Shown piece after piece: positions 17,656 to 28,392 of a stretch of 64,000 bases of DNA. The position numbers and the translations under genes were made by a program. This DNA is from Phenylobacterium immobile (ATCC 35973) (GTDB lineage Bacteria > Pseudomonadota > Alphaproteobacteria > Caulobacterales > Caulobacteraceae): positions 248,001 to 312,000 of the forward strand of contig NZ_CVJQ01000001.1 in the NCBI RefSeq assembly GCF_001375595.1, read 5' to 3'. The notes under the pieces were generated by a model. That model saw nothing but the letters and a program-made list of their open reading frames with translations, made no database searches and had not been told where the DNA came from. The stretch's first letter is position 1. Every line of letters begins with the position of its first letter.

Positions 17656-18876
17656 TCAGATGTCCAGCAGCAGGCGCTGCGGGTCTTCGATGGCGTCCTT
17701 GACGTGGACCAGGAAGGTCACGGCGCCCTGGCCGTCGACGATGCGGTGATCGTAGCTCAGCGCCAGGTACATCATCGGACGGATGACGATCTGACCGTCA
17801 ACCACCACTGGGCGCTCCTGGATCTTGTGCATCCCCAGAATCCCCGACTGCGGCGCGTTCAGGATCGGCGTCGACATCAGCGAGCCATAGACCCCGCCAT
17901 TGGAGATGGTGAAGGTGCCGCCCTGCAGGTCGTCCATGGACAGACCGCCGTCGCGGGCCTTCTTGCCCAGGGCGCCGATGCCCTTTTCGATGCCGGCGAG
18001 GTCCAGGGCGTCCGCGTCACGCAGGACGGGGACAACGAGGCCCTTTTCGGTGCCGACGGCGACGCCCAGGTCGTAGTGGTTCTTGTAGATGACGTCCGTG
18101 CCGTCGATCTCGGCGTTGACGTCCGGCACCGCCTTCAGCGCGGCGACGCAGGCCTTCACGAAGAAGGACATGAAGCCGAGCTTCACGCCGTGCTTCTTTT
18201 CAAACACATCTTTGTACTTGGCGCGGGCCGCCATCACCGCCGTCATGTCCACCTCGTTGAAGGTGGTCAGCATGGCGGCGTTGGTCTGGGCTTCCTTCAG
18301 GCGGCGCGCGATGGTTTGGCGCAGGCGCGTCATCTTCACGCGCTCTTCGCGGTCGCCAATGGCGCGCGGCGCCGACGGCGCGGCAGGCGCGGTCGGCGCA
18401 TTGGCGCGGGCTTCCAGGGCGGCGAGCGCGTCGCCCTTGGTGATGCGGCCGCCCTTGCCGCCGCCGGTGATCGCGCCGGCGTCGAGATTGTTGGCTTCGA
18501 CGATCCGCGCAGCCGAAGGGGCGAGCACGGGGGCAGCGGTCGGAGCCGGAGCCTTCGCCAGCGCAGGGGCCGGAGCCGCCGCAACCGGGGCGGGAGCCGG
18601 CGCCGCGGCGGGCGCAGCAGCGGGCGCCTTGGCCGCCACGGCGCCTTCGGCGATACGGCCAAGCACGGCGCCCGGGGTCACGGTCGCGCCTTCAGCGGCG
18701 CCTATGGCCTCCAGGACACCGTCCGCGGGCGCAGCGACTTCCAGGCTGACCTTATCGGTTTCAAGTTCGACAAGGATCTCATCCTTGCGCACGGCATCAC
18801 CGGCTTTTTTCGCCCAGCGGGCCACCGTGGCTTCGGTGACCGATTCGCCGAGCGCCGGGGTCATGATGTCGGCCAT
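17656..18876 (-). CDS. sucB: 2-oxoglutarate dehydrogenase E2 (dihydrolipoyllysine succinyltransferase)
   Basis: A 406-aa E2 core of the 2-oxoglutarate dehydrogenase complex. The N-terminal lipoyl domain has the lipoylated Lys42 in [11 protein letters not shown]. An Ala/Pro-rich linker (~80-125) leads to the E3/E1-binding domain ([20 protein letters not shown]), then the catalytic domain ending in [14 protein letters not shown] with the active-site His and Asp. It follows sucA by 54 bp and ends at an intrinsic terminator. Confidence 0.96.
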   Translation of the reverse strand: MADIMTPALGESVTEATVARWAKKAGDAVRKDEILVELETDKVSLEVAAPADGVLEAIGAAEGATVTPGAVLGRIAEGAVAAKAPAAAPAAAPAPAPVAAAPAPALAKAPAPTAAPVLAPSAARIVEANNLDAGAITGGGKGGRITKGDALAALEARANAPTAPAAPSAPRAIGDREERVKMTRLRQTIARRLKEAQTNAAMLTTFNEVDMTAVMAARAKYKDVFEKKHGVKLGFMSFFVKACVAALKAVPDVNAEIDGTDVIYKNHYDLGVAVGTEKGLVVPVLRDADALDLAGIEKGIGALGKKARDGGLSMDDLQGGTFTISNGGVYGSLMSTPILNAPQSGILGMHKIQERPVVVDGQIVIRPMMYLALSYDHRIVDGQGAVTFLVHVKDAIEDPQRLLLDI

Positions 18877-18930
18877 TAGGATCAGTTCCTCTTGTTCTTG
18901 ATCGTCGTCGTTTGGGTCAGGTCGTAGGGT

Positions 18931-21873
18931 TTAGGCGAAGGCTTCCGTCAGGAAGGTTTCGAGTTCCTTCAGGTGGCGGCTCATCAGGCCGGCGGCTGTG
19001 GAAGCGCTCGCTGGGCGACCGACGAAGCGGGCCCGCTTGGCCTTCACCTTCAAGCGCTCCAGGGTCAGCTCCAGCCACGGGTCGACGAAGGTCCAGCCGC
19101 CCATGTTCTTCGGCTCTTCCTGGCACCAGATCAGATCGGCGTTCGGGAAGCGCGACAGCACCTGCGAAATCGACTTGAGCGGCCACGGATAGAACTGCTC
19201 GAGGCGCACGATATAGACGTCGTCGCGGCCTTCCTTGGCGCGCTTGTCGATGAGGTCGAAGTAGACCTTGCCGGAGCAGGCGATCACCTTGGTGATCTTG
19301 TCGTCGGGCTTCAGGGTGACGCCGCCGACGTCGCAGCCGGCTTCCGCCCCGTCGACCATCACACGGTGGAAGCTCGAGCCGTCGGCGAAGTCCGCCAAGT
19401 TGGAGACCGCGCGCTTGTGGCGCAGCAGGCTCTTGGGGGTCATGACGATCAACGGCTTGCGGAAGCCGCGCAGCAGTTGGCGGCGCAGCGCGTGGTAGTA
19501 GTTCGCCGGCGTCGTCGGGTTGATCACCTGCATGTTGTCTTCGGCGCAGGCCTGCAGGAAACGTTCGAGACGGGCTGAGGAGTGCTCCGGACCCTGGCCC
19601 TCGTACCCGTGCGGCAGCAGCATCACGAGACCACTCATCCGCAGCCATTTGCGTTCGGCGGAGGATATGAACTGGTCGACGACAACCTGGGCGCCATTGG
19701 CGAAGTCACCGAACTGGGCTTCCCACATGGTCAGCGTGTTCGGATCCGTCAGCGAGAAGCCGTATTCGAAGCCGAGCACCGCTTCTTCCGAGAGCGCAGA
19801 GTCCAGCACTTCGAAGTGGGCCTGGTTCGGCCCGATGTTGCGCAGCGGGAAGTAGATGTCCTCGGTGGTCTGGTCGACCAAGCCCGAGTGGCGTTGGGTG
19901 AAGGTGCCGCGCACGCTGTCCTGACCGGACAGGCGCACTGGATAACCCTCGTCGAGCAAGGTGCCGAAGGCGAGATGTTCGCCGGTCGCCCAGTCGAGAC
20001 CTTCGCCCTTTTCGATCGCTTCGCGGCGGTTCTGGATCACGCGCTCGACCGTCTTGTGCAGCTTAACGCTGTCGGGCGCGGTGGTGATCTTGCGGCCGAT
20101 GTCACGCAGCTTGTCGAGCGGCACGCCCGTCTCGGTGCGGACGTCGGAGCCGTCCGGGCGCTGCAGGCCCGACCACTTGCCATCCAGCCAGTCGGCCTTG
20201 TTGGCCTTGTAGTCCTTGCCCGCGTCGAATTCGGCGTCGAGATAGGCGTCCCACTCGGCGATCCAGCCATCGGCCTGGGCCTGGGTGACCACGCCCTCGC
20301 CGACCAGGCGGCTCGCGTAGAGGTCGCGCACCGAGGGGTGATCCTTGACCTTCGCGTACATCAAGGGCGACGTCATGGTGGGATCGTCGCCTTCGTTGTG
20401 ACCGAAGCGGCGATAGCAGAACATGTCGATGACCACGTCCTTGCCGAACATCTGGCGATATTCGGTGGCGACCTTCGCGGCGAACACCACCGCTTCAGGG
20501 TCATCGCCATTGGCGTGGAAGATCGGCGCCTCGACCATCAGCGCGACGTCCGACGGATAGGGCGAGGAACGCGAGTTCTTCGGGCTCGTCGTGAAGCCGA
20601 TCTGGTTGTTGACGATGAAGTGCAAGGTGCCGCCGACGCCGTAGCCCTTGAGTTGCGACAGGGCGAAGCACTCGGCGATGACGCCCTGGCCGGCGAAGGC
20701 CGCGTCCCCGTGCAGCAGCAGCGGCATGACATGGCTGCGGCCAGCGGTCGGCGTTTCACGCAAGGTGAACGCCTGCTTGGCGCGGGCCTTGCCCACCACG
20801 ACCGGGTTGACGATCTCAAGGTGAGAGGGGTTGGCGGTCAGCGACAGGTGGACGTGGTTGCCATCGAACTCGCGGTCCGACGAGGCGCCGAGGTGGTATT
20901 TCACATCGCCGGAGCCCTCGATGTCGGACGGCACCGACGAGCCGCCCTGGAACTCGTGGAAGATGATGTGGTGGGGCTTGCCCATCACCGAGGCCAGCAT
21001 GTTCAGGCGGCCCCGGTGCGGCATGCCGACGATGATGTCGCGAACCCCCAGCGCGCCGCCGCGCTTGATGATCTGCTCCATCGCCGGGATCATGCTCTCC
21101 CCGCCGTCCAGGCCGAAGCGCTTGGTGCCGGGGAACCTGCGGTGGGAGAACTTCTCAAAGCCTTCAGCCTCGATCAGCTTCTTCAGGATGGCGATCTTGC
21201 CTTCCGGCGAGAAGGTGATGGCCTTGCCTTCGCCCTCGATGCGCTCCTGCAGCCAGGCCTTTTCGCGCGGGTCGGAGATGTGCATGTACTGCACGCCGAC
21301 GTTGCCGCAGTAGGTGCGCTCCAAGAGGTCGAGGATCTGGCGGACCGTCGCGGTCTCCAGGCCCAGGACGTAGTCCAGGAAGATCGGACGGTCGAAGTCC
21401 GAAGCCGCGAAGCCATAGTTCGCCGGATCGAGATCGGAGACATCGCCCTGTGTCGTGGCGATGCCGAGAGGGTCGAGGTTGGCCTTCAAGTGACCGCGCA
21501 TCCGATAGGCGCGGATCATCATGATGGCGCGGAGGCTGTCGAGGGTGGCGGCGCGGACGTCGGCCTCGGAGGCCGAGGGCCCGGCGCGTTCAGCGACCTT
21601 GGCGCCGACCTTGGCCTGCACGGCCGGCCACATGCCGTCCAGAGCCGACAGCCAGTCGGGGCGGGCGGTAGGAACAGCGCGCGGGGTCCAGCTAGGCTTG
21701 CCGCCCTGGGCGCTATCGCTCAGCGAGGCGAAGAAGGCTTGCCAGGAGGCGTCGACCGAATTCGGGTCGGCCGACCATTTCGCAAAGAGATCCTCCACGA
21801 AGGCCGCATTGGCCCCGTAAAGGAAAGAGGTCTCGGCCAGCACCTCGTTGATCAGCCCTGCGTCGTCCGCCAT
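18931..21873 (-). CDS. sucA: 2-oxoglutarate dehydrogenase E1
   Basis: A 980-aa thiamine-diphosphate enzyme that decarboxylates 2-oxoglutarate in the TCA cycle. Motifs include the N-terminal E2-binding peptide (ETSFLYGANAAFVEDLFAKW), IIVGMPHRGRLNMLA, HLGASSDREFDG, and the ThDP/Mg motif GDDPEAVVFAAKVATEYRQ with VVIDMFCYRRFGHNEGDDP. Length is as expected for SucA. It sits between sucD and sucB in a sucC-sucD-sucA-sucB transcription unit. Confidence 0.96.
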   Translation of the reverse strand: MADDAGLINEVLAETSFLYGANAAFVEDLFAKWSADPNSVDASWQAFFASLSDSAQGGKPSWTPRAVPTARPDWLSALDGMWPAVQAKVGAKVAERAGPSASEADVRAATLDSLRAIMMIRAYRMRGHLKANLDPLGIATTQGDVSDLDPANYGFAASDFDRPIFLDYVLGLETATVRQILDLLERTYCGNVGVQYMHISDPREKAWLQERIEGEGKAITFSPEGKIAILKKLIEAEGFEKFSHRRFPGTKRFGLDGGESMIPAMEQIIKRGGALGVRDIIVGMPHRGRLNMLASVMGKPHHIIFHEFQGGSSVPSDIEGSGDVKYHLGASSDREFDGNHVHLSLTANPSHLEIVNPVVVGKARAKQAFTLRETPTAGRSHVMPLLLHGDAAFAGQGVIAECFALSQLKGYGVGGTLHFIVNNQIGFTTSPKNSRSSPYPSDVALMVEAPIFHANGDDPEAVVFAAKVATEYRQMFGKDVVIDMFCYRRFGHNEGDDPTMTSPLMYAKVKDHPSVRDLYASRLVGEGVVTQAQADGWIAEWDAYLDAEFDAGKDYKANKADWLDGKWSGLQRPDGSDVRTETGVPLDKLRDIGRKITTAPDSVKLHKTVERVIQNRREAIEKGEGLDWATGEHLAFGTLLDEGYPVRLSGQDSVRGTFTQRHSGLVDQTTEDIYFPLRNIGPNQAHFEVLDSALSEEAVLGFEYGFSLTDPNTLTMWEAQFGDFANGAQVVVDQFISSAERKWLRMSGLVMLLPHGYEGQGPEHSSARLERFLQACAEDNMQVINPTTPANYYHALRRQLLRGFRKPLIVMTPKSLLRHKRAVSNLADFADGSSFHRVMVDGAEAGCDVGGVTLKPDDKITKVIACSGKVYFDLIDKRAKEGRDDVYIVRLEQFYPWPLKSISQVLSRFPNADLIWCQEEPKNMGGWTFVDPWLELTLERLKVKAKRARFVGRPASASTAAGLMSRHLKELETFLTEAFA

Positions 21874-21949
21874 ATCGTCCGTTTCCCGGGGTCCGGTCTC
21901 GGCGCCAACATGGTGTCGAGGGCGGACCGCCCTTGCGCTTGTTTTAAGT

Positions 21950-22827
<878 letters not shown>

Positions 22828-22828
<1 letters not shown>

Positions 22829-24027
22829 TAGGCGAGTTCCCGCACGGCCTTGACGATCTTTTCCGCCCCATCCGACAGGTCGTCGGCGGGAATGACGTTC
22901 AGTCCGGAGTCCCGGATGATCTGCTTGCCCAACTCGGCGTTGGTGCCTTCCAGGCGCACCACCAGCGGAACGGTCAGGCCGGTGATCTTCACCGCCTCGA
23001 TGACGCCGCGGGCCATCACGTCACAGCGGGCGATGCCGCCGAAGATGTTGATGAGGATGCCCTTCACGTTCGGATCGGACGTGATGATCTTGAAGGCCTC
23101 GGTCACGCGCTCCTGGGTGGCGGACCCGCCGACGTCCAGGAAGTTCGCGGGCTCGGCGCCGTAGAGCTTGATGATGTCCATGGTCGCCATGGCCAGGCCC
23201 GCGCCATTGACCATGCAGCCGATTTCGCCGTCGAGGGCGATGTAGGAGAGATCGTGCTTGGACGCCTCGATCTCCTTGGGGTCTTCTTCGCTCTCGTCGC
23301 GGAGCGCGAAGATGTCCTTGTGGCGGAACAGCGCGTTGGAGTCGAAGCTGACCTTGGCGTCCAGCACCCGCAGGTGGTCGTCAGCCGTGACGATCAGGGG
23401 GTTGATCTCCAGCATCTCCATGTCCTTCGCAACGAAGGCTTCATAGAGCTGGCCGAGCAGGACGAAGACTTCCTTCGCCAGGCCGCCGGTCAGGCCGAGC
23501 GAGGCGGCCAGCGTGCGGCCATGGTGCGGGAAGACGCCGGTGGCCGGGTCGATGGAGAAGCTGTGGATCTTCTCAGGGGTCGAGTGTGCGACCTCTTCGA
23601 TGTCCATGCCGCCCTCGGTGGAGGCCACGACCGAGACCCAGCTCGTTTCGCGGTCGACCAGCAGCGACAGGTAGAATTCCTTGGCGATCGCCGCGCCTTC
23701 TTCGATGTAGAGGCGATTGACCTGCTTGCCGGCGGGACCCGTCTGGTGGGTCACCAGCACCCGGCCGAGCATTTCCGTCGCGCTGGCGCGCACGTCATCG
23801 AGCGTCTTCAGGACCCGGACGCCGCCCTTGGCGTCAGGACCCAGGCCTTCAAAGCGGCCCTTGCCGCGGCCGCCAGCGTGGATCTGCGACTTCACGACGA
23901 ACACCGGCCCGCCCAGTTTCTCGGCGGCTTGCACCGCCTCGTCTACGTTGTAGGCCGCGTACCCACGCGGAACTGCGACGCCGAACTCTGCGAGAATGGC
24001 TTTGGCTTGGTGTTCGTGGACGTTCAT
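22828..24027 (-). CDS. sucC: Succinyl-CoA synthetase beta subunit
   Basis: A 399-aa ATP-grasp subunit of succinyl-CoA synthetase, starting [17 protein letters not shown]. The ATP-grasp core ([14 protein letters not shown]) and the C-terminal ligase domain ([19 protein letters not shown]) are intact. It is the first gene of the sucCDAB unit; the 149-bp gap upstream to the DUF2306 gene should contain its promoter. Confidence 0.96.
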
Positions 24028-24176
24028 GAGGGGTCGCAGCGCTTTACGATGCCTCGCCCCGGCTGGCGAGTGGCGGGGATATAGGCGCCGCTACCGGGGC
24101 TGTCCACAGCGCACGGGAGCTAAATCCCGACAGAATCAGCATTGCCTTCGCTGCAGCGCAACAGACTTGCCCAAGC

Positions 24177-24725
24177 TTATCCGAACACCGCTTGCCAGAG
24201 CGTGCGACCAGGTATGAAGGCGATCAACAGATTGATCGCAAATCCCCCATAGAACAGTCCCATCATCATTCGCCGGTGCCGCGCGACTGACCGGCGCCGC
24301 GCTGCGATGACCGCCAAGGGCAGGATGAGGAAGGTCCAGCCGGTGAACAGATGCAGCAGCGACCATCCGCCGTGGTTGAGCTCGGTGATGAAGATCGACG
24401 ATCCGGCGACGGCCGCCACCAGCGCCACCCAGGTCCATCCGGCCGCGCGGTGAAACGCCCGCCCCTTGCGCACGACCATCAGCGCTGCGCCCAGCGCCAC
24501 GGCCGCGAGCGCCGCGTAGAGATGGATCTTGATCACGGGAGAAAGGGCGCCGAGGAGAGCCCAATCCGGCGCGTGGGGCGTGGCGGTCAGCGCCCCCTGG
24601 ACGATGCGGCCGCCCAAGGGCCCCATGGCGCCGGTAAGGATGACGCCGACGACGACCATGCTGAGCGCGAAGGTCGGCACGAAGCCGACCCGCTTGGTCG
24701 GGCTCGATTGCGAAAGCTCTGACAT
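24177..24725 (-). CDS. DUF2306 family membrane protein
   Basis: A 182-aa protein with four transmembrane helices, conserved His in KIHLYAALAAVALG and in FHRAAGWTWV, and the LLHLFTGWTFL and RHRRMMMGLFYGGF segments typical of DUF2306. Function is unknown. ATG 24725 is chosen since GGGAG lies 5 nt upstream; an ATG four codons earlier has no useful spacing. It is divergent from the LytTR regulator, 98 bp apart, suggesting a regulator/target pair. Confidence 0.8.
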   Translation of the reverse strand: MSELSQSSPTKRVGFVPTFALSMVVVGVILTGAMGPLGGRIVQGALTATPHAPDWALLGALSPVIKIHLYAALAAVALGAALMVVRKGRAFHRAAGWTWVALVAAVAGSSIFITELNHGGWSLLHLFTGWTFLILPLAVIAARRRSVARHRRMMMGLFYGGFAINLLIAFIPGRTLWQAVFG

Positions 24726-24823
24726 GCTATCTCCCATCTCCTGCGCGGGGGCGTCCTCGCCGTCGCGGTCTAGGAGTTTGGCTTGACGGCGGACGGGGCG
24801 ATGGACGAGCGGCGATACGCGGG

Positions 24824-25606
24824 ATGACGGATCGGGTTCGTCAATCGCCAGGGCAGGCGGCTCGCGCTTCGCGAAGCGCCGGCTGGTTCGCGCGCTATGT
24901 GGCGACGCCCGGCGTGGTGGTCGGCCTGTTCCTGAGCATCATCGGCGCCTACGGCTCCGACCGCATGGCCTTCGGCGTGCGCAGCGCCTACTTCATCGCC
25001 ATCGCCATGATTGCTTCCGCCATGGGCGCGGGCATCTTCAAATTCCTGCAGCGCCAGGCATGGATCGGCGGCCGCTGGCTGCGCGGCCTCGTCGCCGCTC
25101 TGGTGATGACCGCGCCCATGGGCATAGTGGTCTGGCTAGCCCAGCGCCTTGTCGATCCGCCGGGTCCGCCGGTCTCGGCTCTTCCGGCCTTCATGGCCTT
25201 CTCGCTGGCGACTTCGCTGTTCTTCTGCCTGGTGGTCGCCGCCCTGCGGGCGATCCCCAAGGCCACAACCCTGCCCGAGACCACCTCGACTCTAACGCGC
25301 TTCCTCGACCGCTTGCCGCCCCGTTTGCGCGGCGGCGACATCTGGGCCGTCGAGGCCGAGGACCACTATCTGCGCCTGCACACCTCGCGCGGTCAGGACC
25401 TGATCCTGATGCGCCTGGTCGACGCCGTCGCCGAACTGGCCGAGATCGAGGGCGCGCGCGTCCACCGCTCCTGGTGGGTGGCCCGCGACGCCGTCGCCGA
25501 GATCCGCCGCCGCGACGGTGGCGCGACCCTGGTCCTGAAAGACGGCTGCGAAGTTCCGGTCAGCCGCCCGAACGCGCGAACGCTGAAGGGGATGGGCTGG
25601 TACTAG
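24824..25606 (+). CDS. Membrane-bound LytTR-type DNA-binding regulator
   Basis: A 260-aa protein with about four N-terminal transmembrane helices (residues ~25-145) and a C-terminal LytTR DNA-binding domain (~165-258) recognisable by IWAVEAEDHYLRLHT, ILMRLVDAVAEL, VHRSWWVARDAVAEI and CEVPVSRPNARTLK. It has no receiver domain, so any signal is probably sensed at the membrane. Its best candidate target is the divergent DUF2306 gene. Its stop overlaps the convergent GNAT stop in a CTAG. Confidence 0.85.
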   Translation: MTDRVRQSPGQAARASRSAGWFARYVATPGVVVGLFLSIIGAYGSDRMAFGVRSAYFIAIAMIASAMGAGIFKFLQRQAWIGGRWLRGLVAALVMTAPMGIVVWLAQRLVDPPGPPVSALPAFMAFSLATSLFFCLVVAALRAIPKATTLPETTSTLTRFLDRLPPRLRGGDIWAVEAEDHYLRLHTSRGQDLILMRLVDAVAELAEIEGARVHRSWWVARDAVAEIRRRDGGATLVLKDGCEVPVSRPNARTLKGMGWY

Positions 25607-26139
25607 GCCCTTCGCCGCATCCGCCAGTCCTCGCGGCTCTGGCCCCAAACATCGATCACGAAGTCCAGCGGCGCCGGCAGGTGAGCGCGGCGCAGCAGCA
25701 CCGACCCCAGTCGTTTGGCCACGGCGACGGAGGGCGTATTCATCGGGTCGATGGTGTGGATCACCTCGTCCCATCCCAGGGTGTCGAAGGCCCAGTCGAT
25801 CGCCGCCGCCGCGCCCTCGGTCGCATAGCCCTTGCCCCAGGCGTCCGGGCTGAGCCCCCAGCCGACCTCGGTGCCCGGCCAGCCCTCCGGCTGCCACGGC
25901 CCCAGCCGGCCGATCCATTGGCCGCTGCCCTTCTCGATCACCGAGAACATCGAAAAGCCCCGCGTCAGCCAACCGCCGGACATGGTCGCCATGTTGCGCC
26001 AGGCCATCTCGCGCGTCAGCGGTCCGCCCAGAAAGCGCTGCGCCGCCTCACTGGCGTTCAGCTGCGCCCAGGCCTCGAAGTCGCTGGGTTGGGGCAAGCG
26101 CAGGATCAGCCGCTCGGTCTCAATGACAGGTCCGGTCAT
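25603..26139 (-). CDS. GNAT N-acetyltransferase, RimJ/RimL type
   Basis: A 178-aa acetyltransferase starting MTGPVIETERLILRLPQPSD, the standard RimJ/RimL N-terminus. The acetyl-CoA loop is WGLSPDAWGKGYATEGAAAAI, followed by MNTPSVAVAKRLG. The substrate is unknown. ATG 26139 has CGGAG 7-8 nt upstream. It lies 3' of mdh, but a terminator between them makes it a separate unit. Confidence 0.88.
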   Translation of the reverse strand: MTGPVIETERLILRLPQPSDFEAWAQLNASEAAQRFLGGPLTREMAWRNMATMSGGWLTRGFSMFSVIEKGSGQWIGRLGPWQPEGWPGTEVGWGLSPDAWGKGYATEGAAAAIDWAFDTLGWDEVIHTIDPMNTPSVAVAKRLGSVLLRRAHLPAPLDFVIDVWGQSREDWRMRRRA

Positions 26140-26157
26140 GGAAATTCTCCGAAACGA

Positions 26158-26190
26158 AAGACGGCCCGCCAGTCTCCCGGCGGGCCGTCT
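26158..26190 (-). terminator. Rho-independent terminator after mdh
   Basis: A perfect 11-bp stem gacggcccgcc (26160-26170) / ggcgggccgtc (26179-26189) with an 8-nt loop. On the minus strand it is followed by TTTCGTTTC. It closes the mdh transcript. Confidence 0.85.
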
Positions 26191-26215
26191 CTTCAGACGA
26201 GCTGAACCGCGGGGC

Positions 26216-27199
26216 TTAGAGCAGGTCCTTGATGGTCTCGCGCTCGCCGACCAGTTCATAGTTGGTCAAGGCGATCTTCGACTTGGCGAAGTCGTCCATC
26301 TCGTAGCTCTCGATCACTTCGAACGAACCAGCGGTCGTGGTCTTCACCGGCATGCCGGCCCAGACGTCGGGGTTGAAGCCGTAACGGCCTTCCGACTTCA
26401 CGGCGACCGAGTGGATGGCGCCGGGCGTCGACAGATCGCGCACATGGTCGATCAGGGCGTTGGCCGCCGAGGCAGCCGACGACTGGCCGCGGGCGTCGAT
26501 GATCGCCGCGCCGCGCTTGCCGACGGTCGGCAGGTATTCGTTCTTCAGCCAGGCTTCGTCGCCGATCACCTCGGCGGCGGCCTTGCCGCCGATCTTGGCG
26601 TGGGTGAAGTCGGCGAACATCGTCGGGCTGTGGTTACCGTAGATGAAGAGGTCGGAAACCTCGTTGATCGACACGCCGGCCTTCTTGGCCAGTTGGGCGC
26701 GGCCGCGGTTTTCGTCCAGCCGCACCATGGCGGTGAAGCGGTCGGCGGTCAGGCGCTTGGCCTGGGCCGCAGCGATCATCACGTTGGTGTTGCAGGGGTT
26801 GCCGACCACCGCGATGCGGGCGTCGTCAGCGGCGACCTTGTCGATCGCCTGGCCTTGGCCGATGAAGATCTTGCCGTTGTCCTTCAGGAGGTCGGCGCGC
26901 TCCATGCCCGGGCCGCGCGGCTTGGAGCCCACGAGAAGGCACCAGTTGGCGTCCTTGAAGGCGACGTCGGCGTCGCCGGTCAGAACCATGTCCTGAAGCA
27001 GCGGGAAGGCGCAGTCCTCCAGCTCCATGGCCACGCCCTTCAGGGCCTTCTGCGGGCCTTCCACCGGGATCTCCAGCAACTGCAGGATGACCGGCTGGTC
27101 CTTGCCCAGCATCTCGCCCGAGGCGATGCGGAAAAGGAGGGCGTAGCCGATGTTGCCGGCGGCGCCCGTGACGGCCACGCGAATGGGGGTCTTGCTCAT
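26216..27199 (-). CDS. mdh: Malate dehydrogenase (cytosolic/type 2 family)
   Basis: A 327-aa NAD-dependent malate dehydrogenase. The N-terminus [23 protein letters not shown] gives the dinucleotide-binding motif. [16 protein letters not shown] carries substrate-binding arginines, and [12 protein letters not shown] plus [16 protein letters not shown] carry the catalytic Asp-region and His. These are features of the cytosol-type MDH group found in beta/gammaproteobacteria and actinobacteria, not the LDH-like MDH usual in alphaproteobacteria. It is a separate transcription unit upstream of the suc genes. Confidence 0.94.
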   Translation of the reverse strand: MSKTPIRVAVTGAAGNIGYALLFRIASGEMLGKDQPVILQLLEIPVEGPQKALKGVAMELEDCAFPLLQDMVLTGDADVAFKDANWCLLVGSKPRGPGMERADLLKDNGKIFIGQGQAIDKVAADDARIAVVGNPCNTNVMIAAAQAKRLTADRFTAMVRLDENRGRAQLAKKAGVSINEVSDLFIYGNHSPTMFADFTHAKIGGKAAAEVIGDEAWLKNEYLPTVGKRGAAIIDARGQSSAASAANALIDHVRDLSTPGAIHSVAVKSEGRYGFNPDVWAGMPVKTTTAGSFEVIESYEMDDFAKSKIALTNYELVGERETIKDLL

Positions 27200-27305
27200 G
27201 TGCTCATGCTCCGTATGAGGTTCGACGGCCCCATCTCCCCGAAGCCGTGGTCGGGGGCTGCGTTAGCGCATATGAAGCCCCGCCTGCAATACATGCGGAC
27301 ATACC

Positions 27306-27731
27306 ATGGATCTCCATCCCGCCTTTCCCGCCACTTCCCACGCCCTCGGCGAGCTTCCGCTCTGCCATGCCCGGCTGCAGGCGGACGCCCGCTTCGCCTG
27401 GGTCGTACTGATCCCGCGCGTCGCAGAGGCGCGCGAGATCGAGGACCTGTCGCCGCCGGACCGGGCGGCCCTGATGGATGAAATCATGCTGGCCTGCGCC
27501 GCGGTCCGCGCCGTCGGCGACGCCCTCGCCCGGCCGGTCGAGAAACTCAACATCGGCCAGCTCGGCAACGTGACCCCGCAACTCCATGTCCACGTCGTCG
27601 GCCGTCGCGCCGACGATCCGGCCTGGCCGGGGCCGGTGTGGGGCCATTCGCCGGCGGAGGCGTTCAGGCCATCCGCGCTCGAGGCGGCGCTGGCCGCGGC
27701 GCGCAAGGCGCTGAACCCTAGGGCTGGCTGA
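27306..27731 (+). CDS. HIT family nucleotide-binding protein
   Basis: A 141-aa histidine-triad-like hydrolase. The triad region reads PQLHVHVVGR: the last two histidines (94, 96) are present but the first triad position is Gln92. The same Q-L-H-V-H form occurs in a subgroup of proteobacterial HIT proteins as far as I recall. It probably acts on nucleotide conjugates. The 3' end overlaps the convergent secreted protein gene by 14 bp. Confidence 0.83.
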   Translation: MDLHPAFPATSHALGELPLCHARLQADARFAWVVLIPRVAEAREIEDLSPPDRAALMDEIMLACAAVRAVGDALARPVEKLNIGQLGNVTPQLHVHVVGRRADDPAWPGPVWGHSPAEAFRPSALEAALAAARKALNPRAG

Positions 27732-28389
27732 TCCGGCGAAGCGTCGCGGAAACGCGACGCCCGGACTCGTCGATCTCTCCGCTCAAGCTTGTTCCCGAAC
27801 CCTGGAAAGTCGCGGTCACCCCCTCAAAGCGCAGGACGGTGGACGCGCCGGACCGCTCGATCTGATCTATGAAGCCTGAGGCGTCCGGTTGGCCCGGCCG
27901 GCGGGGATCGCGCCAGGCGCCCTCGACCACGCCGCGGCCACGATCGGCAAGCTGCAGCCGGTAGAGCTCCCGCCCAGAGGGGTCGACGACGACCCAGCCG
28001 CCGTCCATCGGCCCCTGGAATCCTTGCGCCGAGGCGAAAGAGGCGCGCAGTCGAGAGGTGTAGGCAAGATCGCGGACCGTCGGCGGGCCATCAGGGCTTT
28101 TTCCAGTCTCATCAAGCCGCGTCGGCGCACCCGACGTCGAGGGCCCGTAGGGCGCAGGCCGATAGGGCGCGACCTGGGAGTAGGGGATCGGCGCCGCGGG
28201 CAATGCGGCTTCAGGATGCGGCTCGATCCGGGCGGGCTGCGACGCCAGGTCCGGCTCTTCCATCTCAGGCGTCATCCGGCCCAGGATGTCGCCAATCGGA
28301 TCGCTGCCCGGGGCTGGACTTTGTGCGCTGGCCGGCGCCAGCAGCGCCGCCCAGGCCAAGCCCCCGACCACGATCCCCCAAACCTTCAT
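27718..28389 (-). CDS. Secreted hypothetical protein
   Basis: A 223-aa protein with signal peptide MKVWGIVVGGLAWAALLAPASAQ, a Pro-rich middle (about 45-95), and a C-terminal part (~105-223) with beta-rich, repeated-looking segments (GGWVVVDPSGRELYRLQLADRG, VLRFEGVTATFQGSG). I do not recognise a family. Its start is only 3 bp from the stop of the CitE-like gene, so it is probably in that operon. Confidence 0.65.
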   Translation of the reverse strand: MKVWGIVVGGLAWAALLAPASAQSPAPGSDPIGDILGRMTPEMEEPDLASQPARIEPHPEAALPAAPIPYSQVAPYRPAPYGPSTSGAPTRLDETGKSPDGPPTVRDLAYTSRLRASFASAQGFQGPMDGGWVVVDPSGRELYRLQLADRGRGVVEGAWRDPRRPGQPDASGFIDQIERSGASTVLRFEGVTATFQGSGTSLSGEIDESGRRVSATLRRISQP

Positions 28390-28392
28390 CGC

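Noticed and set aside
27570..27605. HIT protein as inactive because the first triad His is Gln
   Set aside because: The Q-x-H-x-H form seems common among proteobacterial HIT proteins, and the catalytic second His is kept.
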